This document shows, piece by piece, positions 1 through 7,900 of a stretch of DNA of 38,276 nucleotides; within the stretch, counting starts at the first letter, position 1; each line of letters begins with the position of its first letter. The position numbers were made by a program, and so were the translations under genes. Source of the stretch: Clostridia bacterium. GTDB taxonomy: Bacteria; Bacillota_A; Clostridia; Oscillospirales; Acutalibacteraceae. The notes under the pieces were generated by a model, which was not told the DNA's origin, ran no database searches, and saw only the letters and a program-made list of their open reading frames with translations. The stretch covers positions 1 through 38,276 of the forward strand of contig RZYX01000010.1 of NCBI GenBank assembly GCA_009930155.1, given 5' to 3'.

Positions 1-1689
1 GTTGATGCTTTGCCAGAGCTTCACAGACCTCGGATTGATGCTATAAAAATTAAATGTCCAAAGTGTGGTAAAGAAGTTTCAAGAATAAGCGAAATCGGTG
101 ATGTTTGGCTTGATGCTGGTATCGTTCCCTTCTCTACAACTGGATACTTTGACGATAAGGAAGTTTGGAGAAAGAATTTTCCTGCTGAGTGGATTACCGA
201 AATGCGTGAGCAGGTTCGTTTATGGTTCTACTCCATGCTATTTATGAGTACTGTTTTAGAAGGCCGTGCACCTTATGAGCGAGTCCTTTCCTATAGCACT
301 GTTATTGCAGAGGATGGTTCAAAGTTCTCTAAAACAGGCTTTATGATTAAATTTGATGAAGCAGCAGAAAAAATCGGTGCCGATACTGTTCGTTACCTCT
401 ATGCTGGTGCTCCTGTTACAAACGATGTTCGATTTGGTTATAATCTTGGAGATGAAGCTCGTAGAAAGCTTTTATCCTTTTGGAACATTTTTACATTTTT
501 TGACACATATTCTAGAATTGACAAGCCGAATTTAGATGGATTTACTCCAGATTCAGCCGCTCTTTCACCAACTGACCGTTGGTTAATTATACGCACAAAT
601 GACTTTATAAAAAAAGCTACAGCGTATATGGATGACTATAAAGCATATTTACTTATTAAAGAGTTTGAAGTTTTTGTTGATGATATTTCAAACTGGTATA
701 TCCGCACAAACCGTCGTCGTTTCTGGAAAACTGGGGATAACGAAGACAAGCGAACTGCATATTGGGTATTATTCTTTGCCCTTAATACTTGTGTTAAAAC
801 AATGGCACCTATTATACCGTTTATGACAGAAGACATTTGGCAAAATCTTACACGCAAAGTTATGCCTAGTTCCCCTATTTCTGTTCATCTCAGCGACTGG
901 CCAAAACCACTTGAAGGTTTTGAGGATAATGGAATAATTGAGCAGACTGCTCTTGCAAGAGATGTTATCGCAACTTCCATGCGTCTTCGCAACGAGTGTC
1001 AACTCAAAGTTCGCCAGCCACTTTCATCACTGTTTGTTTGCTGTGATGATGAAAGTGCTAATAAAATAAAGATTTTTGAAAAGAATATCAAAGACGAACT
1101 TAATATAAAAGAAATTAAATATATTAATGACTTCTCATTGCTTGAGGACTTTTATTTGGGAGTTAATTTTAAAGTTGCAGGTGCTGTGCTTAAGCAAAAT
1201 GTAAACAAGATGAAACAAACTCTTGAACAGCTCTCACAGCAAGAAATGGCTGCTCTTACAATAGCAGTTCAAAATGGTGGCAACATAACAGTTCCAGGAT
1301 GGGACGATAGCTTTGATGCTTCTATTTTCTCTGTTCAAGCAAAGTCAAAAGAGGGCATTGTTTCCTCTGAATGCATTAACAAAGATATTATAGTAGCTCT
1401 TGACACAGTTCTTACCCAGCAGCTTCTTAAGGAGTGTACGGTAAGAGATATTGTAAGACAATGCCAGCTTATTAGAAAAGAAGCAGGCTATCAAGTTGAA
1501 CAACGTGTTATTGTTGCTATTAGCAGTCCTAGCGAGTTTATATTGTCTGCACTTTCAGAGTCCAAAGAGCACATCGCAAGTGAACTTTTGGCAAACGAAA
1601 TTATACTTGACGAAAGCATTGTAAACGACCTTTCAAAGGATGCACAAATTGGCGACGATACAGTTCATATCGAAATTAAAAAAGCATAA
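1..1689 (+). CDS. ileS: isoleucine--tRNA ligase, C-terminal part (5' truncated by the window edge)
   Basis: The reading frame is open from base 1, so only the last 562 residues are visible; the HIGH motif and most of the editing domain lie outside. Class Ia IleRS charges tRNA-Ile in the cytoplasm. Visible are a Cys-pair element (CPKCG, bases 55-69), a WLDAG segment (106-120), the lysine loop KFSKT (322-336), the DTVRYL segment that follows it, the tRNA-binding helical domain with YIRTNRRRFW, and a long C-terminal domain of the type found in the larger 'type 2' IleRS enzymes (about 1,030-1,050 aa). Both signature motifs differ from the usual WFDSG and KMSKS. It is followed after 31 bp by the DUF1858 gene, probably in one transcript. 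The family call is firm; whether it is the housekeeping copy or a divergent paralogue cannot be decided from this window. Confidence 0.9.
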   Translation, partial: VDALPELHRPRIDAIKIKCPKCGKEVSRISEIGDVWLDAGIVPFSTTGYFDDKEVWRKNFPAEWITEMREQVRLWFYSMLFMSTVLEGRAPYERVLSYSTVIAEDGSKFSKTGFMIKFDEAAEKIGADTVRYLYAGAPVTNDVRFGYNLGDEARRKLLSFWNIFTFFDTYSRIDKPNLDGFTPDSAALSPTDRWLIIRTNDFIKKATAYMDDYKAYLLIKEFEVFVDDISNWYIRTNRRRFWKTGDNEDKRTAYWVLFFALNTCVKTMAPIIPFMTEDIWQNLTRKVMPSSPISVHLSDWPKPLEGFEDNGIIEQTALARDVIATSMRLRNECQLKVRQPLSSLFVCCDDESANKIKIFEKNIKDELNIKEIKYINDFSLLEDFYLGVNFKVAGAVLKQNVNKMKQTLEQLSQQEMAALTIAVQNGGNITVPGWDDSFDASIFSVQAKSKEGIVSSECINKDIIVALDTVLTQQLLKECTVRDIVRQCQLIRKEAGYQVEQRVIVAISSPSEFILSALSESKEHIASELLANEIILDESIVNDLSKDAQIGDDTVHIEIKKA

Positions 1690-1720
1690 CAAATATAAAA
1701 ATCACAGGAGGATTTTTAAA

Positions 1721-1918
1721 ATGGCTGACATCACAAAAGATACCAATATTGGTGACATTCTTGATTCACATCCAGATGCTGCAAAATTCTTTTTGGGAAT
1801 GGGCATGCATTGCCTTGGTTGCCCATCTGCAAGAGGCGAAACCGTTTCACAAGCTTGTGCCGTTCACGGTCTAAACCCTGACGAGCTTGTAAAGGCAATT
1901 AATGAATCTCTTAAATAA
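1721..1918 (+). CDS. DUF1858 domain small redox-disulfide protein
   Basis: A 65-residue protein matching the DUF1858 / 'hybrid cluster protein-associated redox disulfide' family. The pattern is an N-terminal segment (DILDSHPDAAKFFLGMGM), a CxxC pair at C31 and C34 (HCLGCP), a third Cys at C46, and a short helical tail (LNPDELVKAINES). The biochemical role of this family is not established; redox sensing or electron transfer via the CxxC is the usual guess. The start ATG has an AGGAGG site 8 bases upstream, and an in-frame extension into ileS was rejected for that reason. It follows ileS by 31 bp and is closed by a strong terminator, so it is the last gene of the ileS transcript. Confidence 0.85.
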   Translation: MADITKDTNIGDILDSHPDAAKFFLGMGMHCLGCPSARGETVSQACAVHGLNPDELVKAINESLK

Positions 1919-1922
1919 ATCA

Positions 1923-1968
1923 GAATTAAAACAAGGTGGCGGTTACTCCGCTGCCTTTAATTCTTTTT
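1923..1968 (+). terminator. Rho-independent terminator after the DUF1858 gene
   Basis: Inverted repeat with arms GAATTAAA...AGGTGGCGG and CCGCTGCCT...TTTAATTC (two G-U pairs) around a TTACT loop, followed by a T run. It separates the ileS transcript from trmK. Confidence 0.8.
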
Positions 1969-1999
1969 AAGGTTTATATTTTATTTGGCAGGTGTTTTT

Positions 2000-2695
2000 A
2001 TGTTAAGTCTTCGTCCACGCCTTAAAATGGCAGCTGATATGGTTAGAGATGGTGTTGTGGTTGCCGATATTGGAACAGACCACGCATATTTACCTGCCTA
2101 CCTTTTATTAAACAATAAAATTTCTGGTGCTATTGCTGCCGACCTTCGTAAAAAGCCACTTGAAAATGCTCATGCAACTCTTGTAACATATGATTTAGAC
2201 GCTAAAATTCCGCTTATTCTTTCAAATGGACTTGATAATTTAAAACCAGATAGTGCAGATGATATAGTAATTGCAGGAATGGGTGGCACTCTAATCGTAG
2301 AAATTTTGCAAAGGTGTGATTGGATTTTTGACAATAGCAAAAGGCTTGTAATTCAACCCATGTCACACGCAGAAGATGTAAGAAAATTCTTTATGCAAAA
2401 TGGATTTGAAATTTTAAAAGAAGATGTAACTATTGATTCAGGCCGTATATACATAGCTATAAACGCCGTATTTGCAAACAAAGATTACAGTGAATATCCT
2501 GAATCTTTTGCCTATATTGGGAAGCTTTGTGAAAGCAAAAACCCTGCTGCAAAGGAGTTTTTAAAAAAGCACGCATCACGACTAAAAAAGCGTGCCGACT
2601 CCCTAAAAAGTATTGGCAGAGAAGACTGTGAAGTAGAAAGACTTTACACTATTAATTTAGATATTGAAAGGTGTGTTGAAAATGGTAACAGTTAA
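2000..2695 (+). CDS. trmK: tRNA (adenine(22)-N(1))-methyltransferase TrmK
   Basis: A 231-residue SAM-dependent methyltransferase of the TrmK (YqfN) family, which makes m1A22 in tRNA. The SAM-binding motif VADIGTDHAYLP (residues 21-32) comes first, then the acidic residue after the second strand (AAD), the catalytic-region motif IVIAGMGG, and the family signature LVIQPMSH. The C-terminal part is a helical Lys/Arg-rich extension that fits tRNA contact. ATG at 2000 is preceded by GGCAGGTG; a TTG 15 bases upstream is possible but lies in front of that site. The 3' end overlaps the start of the Nif3-like gene by 14 bases, the same trmK-nif3 pairing seen in many Firmicutes. Confidence 0.92.
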   Translation: MLSLRPRLKMAADMVRDGVVVADIGTDHAYLPAYLLLNNKISGAIAADLRKKPLENAHATLVTYDLDAKIPLILSNGLDNLKPDSADDIVIAGMGGTLIVEILQRCDWIFDNSKRLVIQPMSHAEDVRKFFMQNGFEILKEDVTIDSGRIYIAINAVFANKDYSEYPESFAYIGKLCESKNPAAKEFLKKHASRLKKRADSLKSIGREDCEVERLYTINLDIERCVENGNS

Positions 2696-3440
2696 AGACA
2701 TTTACAACTTCATCAACTCCTTTGCTCCCTTTGAAACACAGGAGAGTTGGGACAACAGCGGTATGCTTATCGGAGATGACTTAAAAGAAGTTAAAACCAT
2801 TGCTGTATGCCTTGATATCACTCCCAGCACTATACAAAACGCTAAAACTAACGGTGCAGACCTTATTGTTTCTCATCATCCTGTAATTTTTAATCCTATT
2901 TCAAAAGTTGTAAAAGGCGACCCTGTTTATGAGCTTATCGAGGCTGATTTGTGTGCTATTTGTGCTCACACAAACCTCGACATTGCAAAAGGCGGTGTAA
3001 ACGATGTTTTAGCCCATATTTTAGAGCTTGAAGATATATCTGTTTTAAAAAGCAGTGATGGAGCAGAAATGTTAAGGGTAGGTAAAACAAAAAAATGTAC
3101 TCCACAGGATTTTGCAAAACATGTTGCATCTAAACTTAAAACAACCGTAAGAATTGCAAAAGGTGACAAAGACATTGAAACTATTGCGGTTTGTAGTGGA
3201 AGCGGTTGCAGTTTTATTCCAGACATATTGGCAGCCGATATTGATGCATTTGTAACTGGTGATGCAAAACACAACGACTTTTTAAATGCCTCAGACCATG
3301 GGCTTACTTTAATTGCCGCAGGTCATTATGAAACAGAAAATCCCGCTATGCCTGTTCTTGCACAATGCATTAAATCTGAGTTTTCAGAGCTTAGCATAAT
3401 TTATATTGACTCTGCACCAACAGAGTACATCACTTTTTAG
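2682..3440 (+). CDS. Nif3-like dinuclear metal centre hexameric protein
   Basis: A 252-residue member of the Nif3/YqfO family (often labelled GTP cyclohydrolase I type 2 homologue). Metal-ligand motifs are visible in order: SHHP (H65, H66), AHTNLD (D100), and the C-terminal GHYETE. The QESWDNSGMLIGD N-terminal signature is also present. The biological reaction of most members is uncertain. This is the short form, without the inserted PII-like domain of the larger Bacillus homologues, judged by length (about 250 against about 370 aa). The start ATG overlaps the trmK 3' end and has GAAAGGTG upstream, so translational coupling is likely. rqcH follows 10 bases after the stop. Confidence 0.9.
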   Translation: MVTVKDIYNFINSFAPFETQESWDNSGMLIGDDLKEVKTIAVCLDITPSTIQNAKTNGADLIVSHHPVIFNPISKVVKGDPVYELIEADLCAICAHTNLDIAKGGVNDVLAHILELEDISVLKSSDGAEMLRVGKTKKCTPQDFAKHVASKLKTTVRIAKGDKDIETIAVCSGSGCSFIPDILAADIDAFVTGDAKHNDFLNASDHGLTLIAAGHYETENPAMPVLAQCIKSEFSELSIIYIDSAPTEYITF

Positions 3441-3450
3441 GAGCTTTAAA

Positions 3451-5208
3451 ATGGCACTGGACGGAATGTTTTTAAACTGCATAAGAACAGAACTTGCTGA
3501 TATTGCTATCGGTTTACGAGTCGATAAAGTATATCAGCCCTCTCGCGAGGAAATTATTCTAGTCATGCGTTCACGCAGTGGCTCATACAAGCTTTTAATG
3601 TCTGCACGAGCAAACAGTCCACGTGTTCATTTTACAGAGTATTCGCCTGAAAACCCTCCAGCTCCTCCTATGTTTTGTATGCTTTTACGCAAGCACTTGT
3701 CAGGGGCAACGCTCACTGATATTCGTCAACATGAACTGGACAGAGTCCTATTTTTTGATTTTGATGCCTCAAACGAAATTGGCGACAAAGTTAAGCTTTG
3801 CCTTTGCGTCGAAATTATGGCACAGTATAGCAATATAATTCTAATTGATGCACAAGGAAAAATCATAGATTCTTTAAAGCGTGTTGATTTTACAAAATCA
3901 TCCATGCGTCAGGTGCTCCCATCACTTGACTATCATCTGCCACCCCAGCAAGACAAAATAAACTTACTTAAAGACGGCAGTGATATAGCCATTCAAAAAA
4001 TTTTTATGCAAGAGTCAAAGCCCTTGTCCTCTGCAATTTTAAACAGTCTTATGGGTGTTTCTCCAATTGTTTGCAGAGAAATTTCAAGCCTTTGTTGTGA
4101 AGATGATTTGCCTGTATCACAACTTAGTGAAAACACTAAAGCAAAGCTTAAAACTCAGCTTGATAACCTTATAAACATATTGTTAGAAGGAAAAACTGTG
4201 CCAACTATTTTGTATGATGAAAACAAAAAGCCAATGGATTTTTCATTTTTAAACATCACACAATATGGCCCCCTTACAGAGAATCAAGCGTTTGGAAACT
4301 TTTCAGAATTACTTGATAATTTTTACTTTGAGCGTGATAAAATCGAGCGTATTTCAAGGCGTTCACAAGATTTAAGAAAGAACCTTACAAATATATTTGA
4401 CCGAACCGTAAAGAAACTTGAACTACAAAAAACAGAGCTTGAACAATGTGCTGACAGAGAAAAAATACGAGTATTTGCAGAGCTTATAACGGCTCATCAA
4501 CATTTACTAAAAAAAGGATCGCCGTATTATGACCTGCCCAATTATTATGACAATGACAATATTTTGCGTGTACCTGCCGACCCTGCACTTACACCAATGC
4601 AGAACTCACAAAAATATTATAAAGAATATAAAAAATCCTACACCGCTGAAAAAATGCTAAAAGAACTAATAAAAAGTGGTGCAGACGAACTTATATATAT
4701 AGAAAGCGTTTTAGACTCACTAACAAGAGCAGACAGCGAACGTGAACTTGCCGAAATTAGGCAGGAGCTTTCTGATGTCGGATATATCCGCATTAAAAAA
4801 CAAGGCAAGTCAAAACAGCCTTCTCCCCTACCCCCCATTTGCTTTTACTCTAGTGATGGATTTAAAATTCTTGTAGGTCGTAACAATTTTCAAAACGATA
4901 AGCTTTCATTAAAATCCGCAGAAAAAAGTGATATTTGGCTACACACTAAGGATTTTCCAGGTGCCCATGTTATAATTGTAGGTGAGCGAAAACCAATAAG
5001 CGATACAGCTATAAACGAAGCTGCAATCATCGCTTGTGTTTACAGCAAGGCGAGTAATTCATCTCAAGTACCTGTTGACTACACACAAGTAAGAAACCTT
5101 AAAAAGCCAAATGGTGCAAAACCAGGCAAAGTTATCTATCATGTATATAACACACTGTATGTGACGCCAGACCTCGCTCTTACAGAAAAGCTGAGGGATA
5201 AAAAATAA
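3451..5208 (+). CDS. rqcH: ribosome quality control protein RqcH (NFACT family)
   Basis: A 585-residue NFACT protein, the bacterial Rqc2 homologue that binds stalled 50S-peptidyl-tRNA complexes and directs C-terminal alanine tailing. The NFACT-N domain carries the Asp-Arg pair at D97-R98 (HELDRVL), the same residue numbers known as essential in Bacillus RqcH. A charged helical, probably coiled-coil middle follows (about 290-445), then the NFACT-R domain (about 465-570) with IWLHTKDFPGAHVII and KKPNGAKPGKV. Older annotations call this family fibronectin-binding protein. The ATG at 3451 has GGAGCT upstream, and the gene sits 10 bases behind the Nif3-like gene, so it is the third gene of a trmK operon. 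A bidirectional terminator follows. Confidence 0.93.
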   Translation: MALDGMFLNCIRTELADIAIGLRVDKVYQPSREEIILVMRSRSGSYKLLMSARANSPRVHFTEYSPENPPAPPMFCMLLRKHLSGATLTDIRQHELDRVLFFDFDASNEIGDKVKLCLCVEIMAQYSNIILIDAQGKIIDSLKRVDFTKSSMRQVLPSLDYHLPPQQDKINLLKDGSDIAIQKIFMQESKPLSSAILNSLMGVSPIVCREISSLCCEDDLPVSQLSENTKAKLKTQLDNLINILLEGKTVPTILYDENKKPMDFSFLNITQYGPLTENQAFGNFSELLDNFYFERDKIERISRRSQDLRKNLTNIFDRTVKKLELQKTELEQCADREKIRVFAELITAHQHLLKKGSPYYDLPNYYDNDNILRVPADPALTPMQNSQKYYKEYKKSYTAEKMLKELIKSGADELIYIESVLDSLTRADSERELAEIRQELSDVGYIRIKKQGKSKQPSPLPPICFYSSDGFKILVGRNNFQNDKLSLKSAEKSDIWLHTKDFPGAHVIIVGERKPISDTAINEAAIIACVYSKASNSSQVPVDYTQVRNLKKPNGAKPGKVIYHVYNTLYVTPDLALTEKLRDKK

Positions 5209-5250
5209 CTTTAACATGAGTTTTAACAACTAAATTATAAGTAAAATCTT

Positions 5251-5280
5251 AAAAGACCTGTTCAAATGAACAGGTCTTTT
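5251..5280. terminator. Bidirectional Rho-independent terminator between convergent rqcH and M23 peptidase
   Basis: Perfect 13-bp inverted repeat AAAAGACCTGTTC / GAACAGGTCTTTT with a 4-base loop AAAT. A-tract and T-tract flanks serve both strands. Confidence 0.9.
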
Positions 5281-5300
5281 GTTGTTATTTGTATTTATCT

Positions 5301-7289
5301 TTACAATCCAAGGTATGGTGCTGGATTTACCTTGTTACCATTTATTCTTACTTCAAAGTGAAGATGAGGCCCCGTAGAGTTGCCTGTGCTGCCCACTCTT
5401 GCTATTGCATCACCTGCATTGACATATTCGCCAACGCTTACTGATAACGAGCCATTTAGGCAATGAGCGTAAAGTGTAGACATTCCGTCTCCATGGTCAA
5501 TAATAACTCTGTTACCATAAGCTCCACCCCAGCCAGATGCAACTACTCTTCCGCTTGCCGCAGCAACAACAATATGTCCACTTGCATTTGGTCCTGATAA
5601 ATCTATTCCAGCATGGAAACCACCATTTCTTGGTCCATAAGGTGAGTTAACTCTATAAAGTCCAATTATAGGCCAAACAAGCTTTCCTGATGTTGTAGTT
5701 ACCGTGTAGCTTCCACCACTTAAACCTTTTGAAATGCTTGTTGATTTTGTTCCAACATCCACAAGTTCATCAACAGGATCTTTCAATGTTACTCTATTTA
5801 TCTCTTCAGAAGCGACTCTTACACCATCAACATATGTTACAAGCTGTGTAACCTGTGCGGTACCATTAACGCCCGATTTTTTCACCTTTGTTGTACCCTT
5901 AAACAATTTTGAATTATCTGTCTTAATTGTCTGATATGGTAAATCCTCACTTACAACCTCTGTCTTTACAACCTTAATACGGAGATAATTAACCTCATTT
6001 GAAACAAGAATCTGCTGTCCTATTTTAATAGTTTCATCAACAGTAGGGTTCATTGCAAAAAGCTCTGATGTTTTAATCCCGTTTGCATAAGCAATCCCAG
6101 AAACTGTATCCCCTGATTGAATTGTATAGTATACAGCCTCTGCCTTTTTACCATTCAATTTTTCAATCAACTTCTGGGTATCCCATATTGTTTCAATGTT
6201 ATCTGGATAAAGTCCTTGAACATACTTTACATCTTCAACAAAACCAACAACATCATTTTCATCAGATCTCTGATAATTATCAAGCATACTATTAAAAAGT
6301 TGCATTGCGTCTGTCTCATTTTTTATTGCACAAATAAACTGGCCGTCAATATATATTCCACACGCAGGTGTTATTGCATTACTTGTATTCTCAACTATTT
6401 TGTCACTAATTGTCTGTGCATCTGTAAGCTCGTTTGGCTTAACAAGTGCAATTGAATAAACAGGTGTTCCAAGTACCTCTGATGTCTCTGCCGTAGTTTC
6501 TAATCTGTCCTCAACCAATTCCTGTGCTGTAAGGTATACAGATTCGTCAGAAATATATCCAAGCTTTTGACCATTAGTTTCAACTTTAAGGGCAAATGTT
6601 GCACCTTTCCAATAACTGATAGTCGTGATAAGCAAGATTGCCGCAGCTACAGGCACTGCAATGTTAGATATACTCTTAAACATTGTAGGGTGTCTTTCAA
6701 ACGCCTTTTTAATATAATGACCCAAAATGCTACCTATAGATTTTGGAGAATCTTTAAAGGCCTTATGAATATTTTTGCCAGCTGACTTTACCTCTGTCCT
6801 GAAATATAACCATTCCTTTGCAAATGCACGCAAAGAATTAATAAACATCTTGTCCATCCATGCCCAAAGCTTTTTAAGCAAAGTCCACAACTTTCCTAAA
6901 GGCAACATAATAATAAACCCAATTAATGAGAAAACTTTTAAAAAACCTTTTCCAACTGTTTGACCTATTGAACTTACATAATCATAATAATCAAAACTTT
7001 CAGTTGATTCTTCTTTTATATCTGCAAATGAAACCTCTTGAGGTTCAAAGTTTTTATCTTCCAGTGATTCTATATTTTCTGTTTGATCTTCGTCTTGTAA
7101 TGTCTGAATTTCAGGTTGCTCATCAATAACATCTTGCTGCACATTATATTTTGAAAACTGCTCTATATAGTCCTGCGTCAATTGCGGCATAGGAATATTT
7201 TCAGTCTGCTCATTTATTGGCTGTGAATCATCATGTTCCATCTTCTCTAACTGTGATTCATTTAAATCATGCTTATCTTGATTTAACAA
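5301..7289 (-). CDS. membrane-anchored LysM-G5-M23 metallopeptidase
   Basis: A 662-residue cell-envelope peptidase. An acidic Gln/Glu-rich N-terminal tail (about 1-110) comes first, then hydrophobic segments near 115-135 and 209-227. The extracellular part has a LysM domain (about 386-430, YYTIQSGDTVSGIA), a G5 domain (about 433-514) and a C-terminal M23 domain (about 545-658). Zinc ligands are in HAGID (H559, D563) and HLH (H642, H644). M23 enzymes cut peptide cross-links in peptidoglycan; LysM and G5 bind wall glycans. The start was set at TTG 7289 because a full AAGGAGGTG site lies 9 bases upstream and the promoter at 7352-7380 would leave only about 14 bases before the alternative ATG at 7331. 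The gene stands alone, convergent with rqcH. Confidence 0.9.
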   Translation of the reverse strand: MLNQDKHDLNESQLEKMEHDDSQPINEQTENIPMPQLTQDYIEQFSKYNVQQDVIDEQPEIQTLQDEDQTENIESLEDKNFEPQEVSFADIKEESTESFDYYDYVSSIGQTVGKGFLKVFSLIGFIIMLPLGKLWTLLKKLWAWMDKMFINSLRAFAKEWLYFRTEVKSAGKNIHKAFKDSPKSIGSILGHYIKKAFERHPTMFKSISNIAVPVAAAILLITTISYWKGATFALKVETNGQKLGYISDESVYLTAQELVEDRLETTAETSEVLGTPVYSIALVKPNELTDAQTISDKIVENTSNAITPACGIYIDGQFICAIKNETDAMQLFNSMLDNYQRSDENDVVGFVEDVKYVQGLYPDNIETIWDTQKLIEKLNGKKAEAVYYTIQSGDTVSGIAYANGIKTSELFAMNPTVDETIKIGQQILVSNEVNYLRIKVVKTEVVSEDLPYQTIKTDNSKLFKGTTKVKKSGVNGTAQVTQLVTYVDGVRVASEEINRVTLKDPVDELVDVGTKSTSISKGLSGGSYTVTTTSGKLVWPIIGLYRVNSPYGPRNGGFHAGIDLSGPNASGHIVVAAASGRVVASGWGGAYGNRVIIDHGDGMSTLYAHCLNGSLSVSVGEYVNAGDAIARVGSTGNSTGPHLHFEVRINGNKVNPAPYLGL

Positions 7290-7351
7290 TGTAGCAAACA
7301 CCTCCTTAATAATTGTTACAAATGATTTCATAAAAGTTACAATTTGTAATA

Positions 7352-7380
7352 ATTATACCCTTTAAAACTACATAATTCAA
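7352..7380 (-). promoter_or_regulatory. sigma-A promoter of the M23 peptidase gene
   Basis: On the minus strand TTGAAT, a 17-bp spacer, then a perfect TATAAT. Predicted transcription start near 7345, which supports the TTG start at 7289. Confidence 0.75.
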
Positions 7381-7406
7381 GTTTTTATGTATATTTCGTC
7401 GTTGTG

Positions 7407-7444
7407 CATAAAAATGTTGCCCTCATTGTGGGTATTTAAGCAAC
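7407..7444 (-). terminator. possible terminator after luxS
   Basis: On the minus strand GTTGC and GCAAC arms with extra CC/GG pairing, followed by ATTTTTATG. The stem includes the luxS stop codon. It is weaker than the other terminators in the window. Confidence 0.4.
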
Positions 7445-7881
7445 GAAACATTCCATGATTCCATAATTTTTACCATTTTTAAAGCCTCTTGCTTCGCTGT
7501 TTCAAGATCATGGTCTCTATAATTACCACACTCTTTCTCCGATGATCCAGGAATTTCGCCCTCAAACTCTACTGCAAATTTAAAAGCATCCTTTACCAGC
7601 TGAATTGCCTGCTCATGTCCTAAATTTCTGGTCAAGAAATAAAATCCAGTCCTACATCCCATTGGTCCAAAATATATAATATTATCTTTATACTGTGAAT
7701 TTCTAACATAAGTGGCAAAAAGATGCTCAACAGTGTGTATTGCACAGTTTTGCATAACCTCTTCTTTATTTGGTAGCCTTGTTCTCAAATCATATGTAAT
7801 TATGTCGCCATCCTGCCTTGATATATACATACCGCAGGGAAGTTTTGTGTGGTCTATTTCAAAGCTTGCTATTCTTTCCAT
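7423..7881 (-). CDS. luxS: S-ribosylhomocysteine lyase LuxS
   Basis: A 152-residue LuxS, which splits S-ribosylhomocysteine into homocysteine and DPD, the precursor of autoinducer 2, in the activated methyl cycle. The metal ligands are H49 and H53 (HTVEH) and C118 (ECGNYRDHDL). The catalytic Cys is C76 (GPMGCRTGFY) and the general base is E52. Their relative spacing follows the Bacillus enzyme with small deletions. The length is typical. The start ATG has GGAGGAAAAGAAA upstream. It is the last gene of the asp23-fakA-recG-luxS operon, 44 bases after the recG stop region begins, which is not the usual neighbourhood of luxS. The partner nucleosidase Pfs/MtnN is not in this window. Confidence 0.97.
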   Translation of the reverse strand: MERIASFEIDHTKLPCGMYISRQDGDIITYDLRTRLPNKEEVMQNCAIHTVEHLFATYVRNSQYKDNIIYFGPMGCRTGFYFLTRNLGHEQAIQLVKDAFKFAVEFEGEIPGSSEKECGNYRDHDLETAKQEALKMVKIMESWNVSLLKYPQ

Positions 7882-7900
7882 TTTCTTTTCCTCCTAAAAA

